Shown here: positions 1 through 7,178 of the stretch, in pieces
Position numbering within the stretch: the stretch's first letter is position 1
Layout: every line of letters begins with the position of its first letter
NCBI GenBank assembly: GCA_001603685.1
Contig: LUZO01000185.1
Location: 1-11,037 of the forward strand
Direction: 5' to 3'
Origin: Bacteroidales bacterium Bact_23
GTDB lineage: Bacteria; Bacteroidota; Bacteroidia; Bacteroidales; Lentimicrobiaceae
Length of the DNA: 11,037 nt
Program-made: the position numbers and the translations under genes
The notes under the pieces: generated by a model
Seen by the model: only the letters and a program-made list of their open reading frames with translations
The model's database searches: none
Told to the model about the DNA's origin: nothing

Positions 1-104
1 CTATATTCTGATTTTCAGGCATAGCCCAAAGTTAGAGATAATTTGAATAATAGGAATAAATTATTCTCTGTATTATTTGAGTTGTGTGTGTTCTGAAGGG
101 TAAC
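1..104. other. Left-edge intergenic region, no gene seen
   Basis: This is the region downstream of the glycosyltransferase gene. It holds an AT-rich imperfect stem-loop, AGAGATAATTT at 34-44 against AAATTATTCTCT at 58-69, with a one-base bulge. No T-tract follows it on the minus strand, so it is a poor intrinsic terminator. The minus strand also carries TAACTTTG at 34-27, a match to the Bacteroidota -7 consensus TAnnTTTG. That could serve a gene leaving the window to the left, but I see no matching -33 element. Confidence 0.3.
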
Positions 105-1730
105 CTATAACTTCCGGTTTCCGGAATTGTTTGTAAACAGATTTGCTCCCGTAAGTTCAGCCGGAGGGATAACCTTCAGGTTGTGCATTCTCCATACATA
201 GTGATATTCCACCAGTATGCCGTTCCGGTAAGCCGGAATGGTCTCCGGTTCGTCAATCCGCTCAAAATAATCCCGGTACAGATTGTTGGGATCGGAATAT
301 TCGTAGCTCGACGAGAAGTAATAGGCATCCATTCCTTCGCTGAAGCCGCCGCGGTATTGGGTTATCCACGCATATTTATGGGTGCGCCCGATTTCCGCCA
401 GGGTCAGCACTTTGATGCCCAGCGGCCCGGCTACATAATAATCGAGGTTGGCAGCCGGAAACCAGCGCTGCTGAACGATTACGGCATCCTTTTTCATTTT
501 TCCGGATGAAATATCTGCGCGGTAAATCTGTTCAAAACCTTTTTCAAGCTGTTTCCAGCCATACATATCCAGGGTAATATCCTTGATTCCCAGACGCTTG
601 CCCGTTTCGGGATTGATTCCTTTATTGAGAAACCATCCCTGGCTGATCTGCAGCAGCGCTACGCCTACAACCAGAATCAGAAAACCGGCGGCACCTTTTA
701 TTAATGGTGGAAACAACTTTCCCTGCCTGCCTTTTTCGGTCAGATTACTAATATAAGCGGCTGCCAGCGGCATCAGCGTTGTCCATGCAGGGCCGGTCCA
801 GTGGGGCAGAGTACGCCTGAAAAGCGAAAATCCCAGAAACAACAGAATCACCGGCAGGGCGATGTAAATCAGCAGTGCGGCTTCACTCCGGTTTTGGGTT
901 ATCCGTTTCCTGAAAAAGGCAACCATTCCGGCTACGGCAATCCCGAAAACAAAGGGGTTGTTGTAGAAAATCTGCCCGCCAAGCTCAATCCCGAAGAGAT
1001 CGGGGCGAAGCAGGGTTTCCACCACCTGCACCCGGTCGGTATGAAAACTGAAGCTGATGAAATCGTAACGGATATTCCAGATAATGACCGGAGTAAAAAT
1101 CAGCAGCGCGATGAATGCCGCCGCATATACCTGCCATTTCCGCAACCAGCGGCGGTCGCTTAAAATAAAATACAGCCCCGCACCCGAAAACAGGAAAATG
1201 GAGGTGTACTTCGACATCAGCGCAAGCCCTCCGGTAATGCCCGCCAGCAGAACCAGCCCGCCTGTCTGCGGTGCATCCGGCCCGGTCTTTAGCGATTTCA
1301 CAAAAAGCAGCACCGTTAGCAGCCAGAACAGCATCTGGGGAGAGTCGGGCATCATAAAAGTGCCGGATATAATAAAGGTATATAAGGAAAAGGTGTAAAG
1401 CAGCGCAGCATACCAGCCGGCTATTTCATCTTTCAGTTCCCTGGCTATCAGAAAAATAATCCAGGTATTGAGCGATCCTGCCACCACCGCGCCGAGACGG
1501 ATAAACAGTTCACTGCTGAAAAGCAGGTTGAGGCTGAACAATTGAATAAACCACCCCACCATCGGCGGATGGTCGAAGTGGCTCAGATCTGGGAACAGCG
1601 CATAGTTGATGTAATAGACCTCATCGTTGCTCAGCTCGGTAAAAGCCGAAATCAGCAGGCGGGTAAGCGCTGAAACGAAGATCAGCAGCCAGAGGTGTTT
1701 GCGGTATGTGGAGGCCTTGTTCATGAGCAT
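105..1730 (-). CDS. GT39/PMT_2-type integral membrane glycosyltransferase
   Basis: This 541-residue protein resembles the ArnT/PMT glycosyltransferase superfamily, whose members move a sugar from a polyprenyl-phosphate donor to a lipid or protein on the outer face of the inner membrane. The N-terminal membrane helix (about 12-30) is followed by an acidic Asp36-Glu37 pair in the first external loop (NDEVYYINYA), where the family keeps its catalytic acid. Next come HFDHPPMVGW (51-60), PDSPQMLFW (129-136) and PHWTGPAW (309-316), all family-like. About ten to eleven hydrophobic helices reach to residue 362, and a soluble C-terminal domain of about 175 residues follows. The start could be Met1 or Met3 (1730 or 1724). 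The gene lies 53 bp downstream of the ATPase gene on the same strand, with no clear promoter between them, so cotranscription is possible. Acceptor and sugar cannot be told from the sequence. Confidence 0.85.
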   Translation of the reverse strand: MLMNKASTYRKHLWLLIFVSALTRLLISAFTELSNDEVYYINYALFPDLSHFDHPPMVGWFIQLFSLNLLFSSELFIRLGAVVAGSLNTWIIFLIARELKDEIAGWYAALLYTFSLYTFIISGTFMMPDSPQMLFWLLTVLLFVKSLKTGPDAPQTGGLVLLAGITGGLALMSKYTSIFLFSGAGLYFILSDRRWLRKWQVYAAAFIALLIFTPVIIWNIRYDFISFSFHTDRVQVVETLLRPDLFGIELGGQIFYNNPFVFGIAVAGMVAFFRKRITQNRSEAALLIYIALPVILLFLGFSLFRRTLPHWTGPAWTTLMPLAAAYISNLTEKGRQGKLFPPLIKGAAGFLILVVGVALLQISQGWFLNKGINPETGKRLGIKDITLDMYGWKQLEKGFEQIYRADISSGKMKKDAVIVQQRWFPAANLDYYVAGPLGIKVLTLAEIGRTHKYAWITQYRGGFSEGMDAYYFSSSYEYSDPNNLYRDYFERIDEPETIPAYRNGILVEYHYVWRMHNLKVIPPAELTGANLFTNNSGNRKL

Positions 1731-1783
1731 GCGCGAAAATACGAAAAGATGGATTACAAGTTACTTTACAGGATTTCCGAATC

Positions 1784-3031
1784 TTATGTCAGAAACATGG
1801 CCGCCGGCATCGCTGTAATATTTTCTGATAACTTTTTGATATCCATATCATTGCTCAGTACAAAGGAGTGTATCAGGGGTTTGTCAAGCAGTGTTTCCAG
1901 CCCGTTCAGGTGTCGTGCATCTTCTCTCCTTATCCGGTGCGCCATCTTTATTTCTACCGCGATGTATCCATGCTCAAGTTCAATAAGCAGGTCAATTTCC
2001 CGTCCATCAGCGGTTTTTAAATGATACAGGTTTCCGGTAAAGCCGGGAAATCGCGTTTGTTTATAGATTTCAGCAATAACCGCACTTTCAAATTCATTTC
2101 CGGAGAGTTCCCCCTGTTTCCGCAATATACCCCGCTGGATGCCGGGATCCAGGTAATGAAGCTTCGGGGTTTTTGTCAGCCGTTTCAGATTGTTTTTGGC
2201 CCAGGGCTGTAAAAGAATCACCTGGTAGCTTATTTCCAGATAATTCAGGAAGCGGCGTGCCGTATTGGCTGCGATATCGGCTTCGCGTGCCAGTTGTGAA
2301 AAATTCACCAGGGAGCCGGTTAAAAGCGCTGTTGTTTTCTGAGTCTTTACAAAGGGTTCAAGGTTTCTGAAATCGGCAAGATCTCTGATATCCCTTTCAA
2401 GATAGGTGCGAATGTAATTGTTTAACCACTCCCTGCGATCATCATCGCTGAGGCTTTCATCCGAAACAGCAGGGTAACCGCCAAAATTCAGATAATGGTT
2501 GAAAGCCGGAATGGCTGCGGCATGAGATGGATAAAGCAGGAATGATGGCAATAATTCAGTCAAGGATTTGCCGGAAATTAACTTTCGGAACATGGACTCC
2601 TGAATTGGTGTGTCCCATTCACTGGTCATAATTTCGGGCAGGGTGAGCGGCATCACATCATAGATGGAGCATCTGCCGGCAAGACTTTCCTTTACCTGCT
2701 GAAGCAGTAGAAACTGACTGGAACCGAGGAGGATGTATTTTGGTGCTTCAAACTGATCATACACTGATTTGATGCTTTCGACAAGCACCGGTTCTTTCTG
2801 AACTTCATCAAGTATGGCATTTGGGTATTGATTTGCCCATTGACCGGCACTCAAACGGGTGAATGGCTCACGGGTTATGGGATCCTCAATGGATAAATAT
2901 TGGTATTCAGGAAAGCTTAGCCGTGCCAGTGTGGTTTTTCCCGTTTGCCGGGCACCCGAAAGTATAATGATACGGCCGAATTTGTGCTTGCTTTTCTGTT
3001 CAATAACATCTTTCAGTATTCTCGCTTTCAT
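1784..3031 (-). CDS. AAA_14 / DUF4143 family ATPase
   Basis: This 415-residue protein has the two-part layout of the AAA_14-DUF4143 family. The N-terminal P-loop ATPase has Walker A GARQTGKT (26-33) and Walker B AILDEVQ (72-78, Asp75-Glu76). A sensor-like LLGSSQFLL follows near residue 100. The middle and C-terminal part carries the family signature ERDIRDLADFRNLEPF (near 213) and ends in a PD-(D/E)xK-like nuclease fold signature: Glu315, Asp347, and Glu360-x-Lys362 in VEIK. All key residues are present, so the gene looks intact. The cellular role of the family is not established; it is common and often multicopy in Bacteroidota and archaea. Length is typical. The start at 3031 is supported by the conserved N-terminal segment directly before Walker A. 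A 39-bp near-palindrome lies five bases upstream of the ATG and may regulate the gene. Confidence 0.9.
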   Translation of the reverse strand: MKARILKDVIEQKSKHKFGRIIILSGARQTGKTTLARLSFPEYQYLSIEDPITREPFTRLSAGQWANQYPNAILDEVQKEPVLVESIKSVYDQFEAPKYILLGSSQFLLLQQVKESLAGRCSIYDVMPLTLPEIMTSEWDTPIQESMFRKLISGKSLTELLPSFLLYPSHAAAIPAFNHYLNFGGYPAVSDESLSDDDRREWLNNYIRTYLERDIRDLADFRNLEPFVKTQKTTALLTGSLVNFSQLAREADIAANTARRFLNYLEISYQVILLQPWAKNNLKRLTKTPKLHYLDPGIQRGILRKQGELSGNEFESAVIAEIYKQTRFPGFTGNLYHLKTADGREIDLLIELEHGYIAVEIKMAHRIRREDARHLNGLETLLDKPLIHSFVLSNDMDIKKLSENITAMPAAMFLT

Positions 3032-3036
3032 GATAT

Positions 3037-3075
3037 TGGCGTAAAATTGTCATTGCAATGTACAAATATACGCCA
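3037..3075 (-). promoter_or_regulatory. 39-bp near-palindrome, candidate operator of the ATPase gene
   Basis: The left arm at 3037-3055 begins TGGCGTA and ends CATTG. The right arm at 3056-3075, read on the minus strand, also begins TGGCGTA and ends CATTG. The arms differ by two A/T substitutions and one inserted base. The centre is a perfect 10-bp palindrome, CATTGCAATG (3051-3060). The element ends five bases from the ATPase start codon and contains its likely -7 box. A degenerate further half-site (CATTGCTAAATTTACGC, 3089-3105) lies beyond it. A dyad overlapping a promoter usually binds a dimeric repressor, but no regulator gene is adjacent, so the operator role is inference. Confidence 0.5.
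3063..3070 (-). promoter_or_regulatory. Candidate -7 promoter box (TATATTTG) of the ATPase gene
   Basis: Read on the minus strand the sequence is TATATTTG, a full match to the Bacteroidota -7 consensus TAnnTTTG. It lies about 32 bases upstream of the ATG. I find no good TTTG at the -33 position, where the sequence is near AATGG. The transcription start would fall close to the centre of the surrounding palindrome. Confidence 0.4.
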
Positions 3076-3283
3076 TAATTGGCAATTCCATTGCTAAATT
3101 TACGCTTTTATACATTTTTATTAATCCGGATTACGCATCATAGAAAAAAGGAACCCATGATAAACTTCTTGGATCAACGGAAGGATTATACCACAGCCTG
3201 AACGGGCTGCAGTACTAGTCATATGTCTGCACGGAAAACACCTTTCTCAGATGCCAAACTTCTGAACCGGGCTTTCCTGTGAT
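3076..3283. other. Intergenic region between the ATPase gene and the carboxylase operon
   Basis: No gene is supported here. It holds a perfect 12-bp palindrome TAATCCGGATTA (3122-3133), and a short hairpin made of CAGCC (3194-3198) and GGCTG (3205-3209) with a six-base loop. The hairpin lies just downstream of the carboxyltransferase stop on the minus strand but lacks a T-tract, so I do not call it an intrinsic terminator. Confidence 0.4.
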
Positions 3284-4822
3284 TTACAAGGGAATGTTTC
3301 CGTGTTTGCGCGGCGGATTGCTTTTGCGCTTGTTGGAGCACATCTCCAGTGCCTGAATCAGCTTGCGGCGGGTATATTTCGGGTAGATGATCTCATCAAT
3401 ATAGCCTTGCTCGGCGGCTTTGTACGGGCTGGCAAAGATATCCCGGTACTCCTTAACGGCGTCGGCCTTATCCTCGTCGGTCAGTTTATCGCGGAAGATG
3501 ATATTTACGGCGCCTTCGGCACCCATTACGGCAATTTCGGCGGTAGGCCAGGCGTAATTGACATCGGCTCCGATGTGCTTGCTCGACATCACATCGTACG
3601 CTCCGCCGTAGGCTTTACGGGTAATGACGGTGATTTTCGGAACGGTGGCTTCGGCAAAAGCATACAGCAGCTTGGCACCGTGCTTGATGATGCCGCCGAA
3701 CTCCTGCGCTGTTCCCGGAAGGAAGCCGGGTACATCCACAAAGGTAACCAGCGGAATGTTGAAGGCGTCGCAGAAGCGGACAAAGCGGGCAGCCTTGATG
3801 GAGCTGTTGATGTCGAGTACCCCTGCCAGAAACGCCGGCTGGTTGGCGACAATCCCCACCGATTTGCCGTTCAGCCGGCCGAATCCCGTGATGATGTTCT
3901 GTGCATAATGAGGCATTACCTGCATGAAGTTGCCGTCGTCAACCACACTGTGGATGATCTCGGCCATATCGTAGGGTTTGTTGGGATCAACGGGGACGAT
4001 TTCCTGCAGTTTCTCATCCACGCGATTGGGGTCGTCGGTTGATTTTACCACGGGCGGCTCTTCCATATTGTTGGATGGCAGGAAGCTGATCAGCTCGCGA
4101 ATCATCATCATTGCCTGTTCGTCGTCGTCGGCCATCAGATGGGCTACCCCGCTTTTGGCGTTGTGCGTCATGGCGCCGCCCAGTTCATCCTTGGTCACCT
4201 CTTCGTGGGTAACGGCTTTAATTACATCCGGACCTGTTACAAACATATAGCTCGATTCCTTGGTCATCAGGATAAAATCGGTAATGGCAGGACTGTAAAC
4301 CGCACCACCGGCACAGGCGCCGAGAATGGCCGAAATCTGAGGAATTACGCCGCTGCTCATCACATTGCGGTAGAAAATATCGGCATAGCCGGCAAGGCTT
4401 TCCACCCCTTCCTGAATTCTGGCACCGCCGGAATCGTTCAGTCCGATAACCGGAGCCCCCATCTTCAGGGCAAGATCCATAATCTTGATGATTTTATCGG
4501 CATTGGCACGGCTCAGCGTTCCGCCGAAAACGGTAAAATCCTGGGCAAACACATACACCAGCCTGCCGTCAATCTTTCCGTGGCCGCTTACCACCCCGTC
4601 GCCCGAAATCAGCGTTTTCTCCATATCGAAATCGCGGGCACGGTGAACTACAAAACGATCGAATTCGACAAAGGATTCGGGATCAAGCAGCATTTTTATG
4701 CGCTCGCGGGCTGTTTTGCGCCCGGTTTTGTGCAATTTGTCAATGCGTTCCTGACCACCGCCCAGCTCTGCCTGACGGTTGCGCTCTTCCAGCTTTTTGT
4801 AAATTTCATCAAGATTGGACAT
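3284..4822 (-). CDS. pccB: Acyl-CoA carboxylase carboxyltransferase (propionyl-CoA carboxylase beta-like)
   Basis: This 512-residue subunit transfers the carboxyl group from carboxybiotin to an acyl-CoA, most likely propionyl-CoA to give (S)-methylmalonyl-CoA. Two crotonase-like halves are visible. The N half has GGTLSRANADKI (100-111), NDSGGARIQEGVESL (129-143) and the oxyanion-type GACAGGAVYSPA (168-179). The C half has the FVDVPGFLPG motif (361-370), ITRKAYGGAYDVMSSKH (400-416) and NYAWPTAEIAVMG (422-434), a stretch very close to PCC beta chains. It ends in NPPRKHGNIPL, typical of the family. Length is as expected. It is the last gene of the three-gene carboxylase operon, 78 bp after the carrier gene. 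Methylmalonyl-CoA decarboxylase alpha subunits are close homologues, but the neighbouring ATP-dependent biotin carboxylase and the lack of membrane decarboxylase subunits favour a carboxylase. Exact acyl-CoA preference is not proven. Confidence 0.93.
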   Translation of the reverse strand: MSNLDEIYKKLEERNRQAELGGGQERIDKLHKTGRKTARERIKMLLDPESFVEFDRFVVHRARDFDMEKTLISGDGVVSGHGKIDGRLVYVFAQDFTVFGGTLSRANADKIIKIMDLALKMGAPVIGLNDSGGARIQEGVESLAGYADIFYRNVMSSGVIPQISAILGACAGGAVYSPAITDFILMTKESSYMFVTGPDVIKAVTHEEVTKDELGGAMTHNAKSGVAHLMADDDEQAMMMIRELISFLPSNNMEEPPVVKSTDDPNRVDEKLQEIVPVDPNKPYDMAEIIHSVVDDGNFMQVMPHYAQNIITGFGRLNGKSVGIVANQPAFLAGVLDINSSIKAARFVRFCDAFNIPLVTFVDVPGFLPGTAQEFGGIIKHGAKLLYAFAEATVPKITVITRKAYGGAYDVMSSKHIGADVNYAWPTAEIAVMGAEGAVNIIFRDKLTDEDKADAVKEYRDIFASPYKAAEQGYIDEIIYPKYTRRKLIQALEMCSNKRKSNPPRKHGNIPL

Positions 4823-4900
4823 GAGGAATTTTAGATTTTAGATTTTTGATTGCGGATTTTAGAATTTAAATCGCCGCGGCGGATTGGATTTTACCGAAGA
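4823..4900. repeat. AT-rich spacer with repeated ATTTTAGA units
   Basis: The 78-bp gap between the carrier and carboxyltransferase genes contains three copies of ATTTTAGA (4828-4835, 4835-4842, 4856-4863) in a degenerate AT-rich run, next to a GC-rich block CGCCGCGGCGG (4872-4882). It shows no promoter or terminator that I can defend. In a tight operon this looks like slippage-derived filler. Confidence 0.5.
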
Positions 4901-5410
4901 TTATTCTACCACGATCAGCACTTTGTTGGCGTCAACGGTGTCGCCCTCGGCTACATTTATGGCTTTTACCGTGCCGGCTGATTTGGCTTTGAATTCGCTT
5001 TCCATCTTCATTGCCGAAACAATGATCAGGGTCTGTCCGGCTTCTACGGCATCGCCAACTTTTACCGGTATTTTCACAATCTTACCGGGCATGGGCGATA
5101 CGATGGTGTTGCTGCTGTCGCCGGCATCGCCGCCCGAACGGCTCATGCGGTAACGGGTCTGCGCATCAATCACCTCAACCTGATAGGAGTTGTAAAGCGA
5201 ATTGACCGTATAATGACGAGGTGAGCCGTTGTCGATCATCTCGATGTTGTACGACCGCCCCTTGTATATAACAGAGTAAACACCATCGCCAACCTTCTGA
5301 GCATCAACTTCATATATTTCGTCATCAACCTGTATGGTGATCAGGTTGCCATCGCGTTTCAGCTCTTTTACAACGGCATACCGTCCTTCGATATTTATTT
5401 CAAGTGCCAT
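4901..5410 (-). CDS. Biotin carboxyl carrier subunit of acyl-CoA carboxylase
   Basis: This 169-residue protein carries the biotin that shuttles CO2 between the carboxylase and the carboxyltransferase. The C-terminal lipoyl/biotinyl domain (about 102-169) has PMPGKIVKIPVKVGD (106-120) and the biotinylation motif AMKM, with Lys135 as the expected modified residue. The first 90 or so residues are a beta-rich segment resembling the barrel part of the BT domain of propionyl-CoA carboxylase alpha chains, joined by a short Gly/Ser/Asp linker (about 92-101). It is thus not an E. coli AccB-type carrier with a long Pro/Ala-rich linker. It starts 12 bp after the biotin carboxylase stop, in the same frame, without a Shine-Dalgarno site, which suggests coupled translation. 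A carrier of a decarboxylase pump is the alternative, but the neighbours argue against it. Confidence 0.9.
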   Translation of the reverse strand: MALEINIEGRYAVVKELKRDGNLITIQVDDEIYEVDAQKVGDGVYSVIYKGRSYNIEMIDNGSPRHYTVNSLYNSYQVEVIDAQTRYRMSRSGGDAGDSSNTIVSPMPGKIVKIPVKVGDAVEAGQTLIIVSAMKMESEFKAKSAGTVKAINVAEGDTVDANKVLIVVE

Positions 5411-5422
5411 AAAATCAACAGA

Positions 5423-6922
5423 TTAAATATATGCCACCCGCTGCACATCCTTCCAGCGGCTGACCGGTTTGGTTTCGGTTTCTGAGAGTTGGGTGTTCCT
5501 GAGCTTTGAGGTATATTCCAGGTAGGTCGAGATCAGTGCGATGTCTTCGCAAACGCCGTCGCAATCGGCCATCGCAAAGAGGAATTCCTTGTTCTCTTCG
5601 ATAAAGTGGGTGTTGTATTTTCCCGTTCTGAATGCTTCCGCCTGCATAATGCGGGCGAGGAAGGGAATGGATGTCTTTACTCCGGTAATTTTATACTCGT
5701 GCAGCGCCCTGCTCATTCTTGCTATTGCCTCTTCGCGGTTGCCGGCCCACACAATCAGTTTCGAAATCATAGGGTCGTAATAGATGGGAATGGTGTAGCC
5801 TTCATACACATATCCGTCGTGACGGACACCCAGCCCCAGCGGTTCGGTAATGAACCGTATGGTTCCCGGGCTCGGCATAAAGTTACGGTCGGGGTCTTCG
5901 GCATAGATACGGCATTCGATGGCGTGGCCGCTCTGCTTCAGGTCTTCCTGTTTGAAGGGAAGTTCAAGCCCTTCGGCGATTCTGATCATTTGCTTTACCA
6001 GATCAACGCCCACTACACGCTCGGTAATGGGGTGCTCCACCTGAAGGCGGGTGTTCATCTCCAGAAAGTAGTAGTTCAGGTTATCGTCTACGATAAATTC
6101 GATGGTTCCGGCACCGTGGTAGTTGCAGGCCTTTGCGGCGGCTACCGCATGGGCGCCCATCTCAGCCCGGATCTCGGGCGTAAGCAGGGGCGAAGGGGTC
6201 TCCTCAACCACCTTCTGATGGCGGCGCTGCACGGAACATTCACGCTCGAACAGGTGAACGGCATTGCCATGCTTATCGGCAAGAATCTGAAACTCAATAT
6301 GGTGAGGCGATTCTATATATTTTTCAATATATACGGCATCATCGCCGAAAGCCGATTTGGCTTCGGAGCGGGCGCCTCGCAGCGCACTTTCCACATCGGC
6401 TTCATTCTTCACCAGGCGCATCCCTTTTCCACCGCCACCGGCTGAAGCCTTGATCATCACCGGCAGCCCGATTTCGCGGATAATCTTCAGCGCTTCATTG
6501 AAATCGGTGATTTTATCGGTGGTACCCGGAACGACCGGAACTCCCGCAGCAATCATGGTTTTGCGGGCGGTAATCTTATCGCCCATCTGACGAATGGCAT
6601 CAGGGCCGGGGCCGATGAATTCAATTCCTTCCTGACGGCACCGCTCTGAGAAAGCGGCATTCTCCGAAAGGAAACCATAACCGGGATGGATGGCATCGGC
6701 CCTCGACTTTTTTGCCGCTTCGATGATGCGGTCGATGTTCAGATAACTCTCAACGGAAGGGGCCGGGCCAATGGGATAGGCTTCATCCGCATATCTTACA
6801 TGCATGGAAGTGCGGTCGGCTTCTGAATAAACGGCAACAGTGGAAAGCCCCATTTCGCGGCACGAACGCATGATTCGCAAAGCAATCTCACCGCGGTTGG
6901 CTACAAGAACTTTTTTAATCAT
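5423..6922 (-). CDS. accC: Biotin carboxylase subunit of acyl-CoA carboxylase
   Basis: This 499-residue ATP-grasp enzyme carboxylates the biotin of the carrier protein using ATP and bicarbonate. It opens with the N-terminal signature KKVLVANRGEIALRI (3-17). It then shows HPGYGFLSEN (79-88), the glycine-rich ATP loop GGGGKGM (162-168), RECSVQRRHQK (227-237), the metal and catalytic region FLEMNTRLQVEHPITE (286-301, Glu288 and Asn290, Arg292), and ECRIYAED (336-343, Arg338). All match the E. coli AccC layout almost residue for residue. E. coli AccC is about 449 residues; here about 50 extra C-terminal residues (450-499) follow the enzyme core. It is the first gene of the operon. Its promoter should lie in 6923-7158, but I find no clear TAnnTTTG on the minus strand there. 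The PccB-like partner gene suggests propionyl-CoA carboxylase, not only fatty acid synthesis. Confidence 0.95.
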   Translation of the reverse strand: MIKKVLVANRGEIALRIMRSCREMGLSTVAVYSEADRTSMHVRYADEAYPIGPAPSVESYLNIDRIIEAAKKSRADAIHPGYGFLSENAAFSERCRQEGIEFIGPGPDAIRQMGDKITARKTMIAAGVPVVPGTTDKITDFNEALKIIREIGLPVMIKASAGGGGKGMRLVKNEADVESALRGARSEAKSAFGDDAVYIEKYIESPHHIEFQILADKHGNAVHLFERECSVQRRHQKVVEETPSPLLTPEIRAEMGAHAVAAAKACNYHGAGTIEFIVDDNLNYYFLEMNTRLQVEHPITERVVGVDLVKQMIRIAEGLELPFKQEDLKQSGHAIECRIYAEDPDRNFMPSPGTIRFITEPLGLGVRHDGYVYEGYTIPIYYDPMISKLIVWAGNREEAIARMSRALHEYKITGVKTSIPFLARIMQAEAFRTGKYNTHFIEENKEFLFAMADCDGVCEDIALISTYLEYTSKLRNTQLSETETKPVSRWKDVQRVAYI

Positions 6923-7134
6923 AGAAAGTTGTTAATGTCTGAAAATAAATGAAATGCAGCAGTCAGTGAAAAATTTGAAACAGCTTCATGAAGGTGCAGA
7001 TTTTCCATTAACGCAATTATTAACAAACCTTTGCGAGTATTGTTTAAGATTTCTTTGAATCAAGACCTTAAAAATTGGTTTGTTTTTCCGCTCCGGCGGT
7101 ATGGGCGCGCCGTTTATAGTGGCCTCATTTTTAT
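6923..7134. other. Divergent intergenic region between the carboxylase operon and the HAD gene
   Basis: This should hold the operon promoter on the minus strand. A 10-bp palindrome CTTCATGAAG (6984-6993) is present. I see no TAnnTTTG on the minus strand and no RNA gene. An antisense reading frame overlaps the area, but its translation looks like noise. Confidence 0.3.
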
Positions 7135-7142
7135 TACATTTG
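7135..7142 (+). promoter_or_regulatory. Candidate -7 promoter box (TACATTTG) of the HAD gene
   Basis: TACATTTG is a full match to the Bacteroidota -7 consensus TAnnTTTG and lies 16 bases upstream of the ATG at 7159. No perfect -33 TTTG is visible; the area near 7112 reads GTTTAT. It implies a leader of only about ten bases, made almost entirely of the AAAGAAAGCGGT repeat. Confidence 0.45.
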
Positions 7143-7146
7143 CTGA

Positions 7147-7178
7147 AAAGAAAGCGGTATGACAACAAAGAAAGCGGT
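7147..7178 (+). repeat. 12-bp direct repeat AAAGAAAGCGGT straddling the HAD start codon
   Basis: AAAGAAAGCGGT occurs at 7147-7158, directly before the ATG, and again at 7167-7178, inside codons 3-7, with an offset of 20 bp. The copies are identical. The second overlaps an in-frame GTG (codon 7), so the same leader sequence precedes two possible starts. It may be a small duplication; a regulatory role is conjecture. Confidence 0.6.

Noticed and set aside
34..69. Imperfect AT-rich hairpin as terminator of the glycosyltransferase gene.
   Set aside because: The stem is weak and bulged and no T-tract follows on the minus strand.
801..1163. A 120-codon plus-strand frame opposite the glycosyltransferase gene.
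   Set aside because: Low-complexity polar translation without a family resemblance; antisense to a membrane protein with clear family motifs.
3157..3201. A 14-residue plus-strand mini-ORF preceded by AAGGA.
   Set aside because: No plus-strand gene follows it that it could lead, the translation is unremarkable, and Shine-Dalgarno sites are not a strong sign in this phylum.
3302..4834. Long plus-strand open frames (3302-4042 and 4139-4834) opposite the carboxyltransferase gene.
   Set aside because: They are antisense to a clearly conserved gene, show no recognisable domain, and are rich in Gly, His, Asn and Ile as expected for a complement of GC-biased codons.
3284..5410. Sodium-pumping methylmalonyl-CoA decarboxylase instead of a carboxylase.
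   Set aside because: No membrane beta or gamma decarboxylase subunit is present, and the first gene is a complete ATP-dependent biotin carboxylase.
5606..6445. A 279-codon plus-strand open frame opposite the biotin carboxylase gene.
   Set aside because: It has no conserved motif and overlaps the whole ATP-grasp core of accC; a typical shadow frame.
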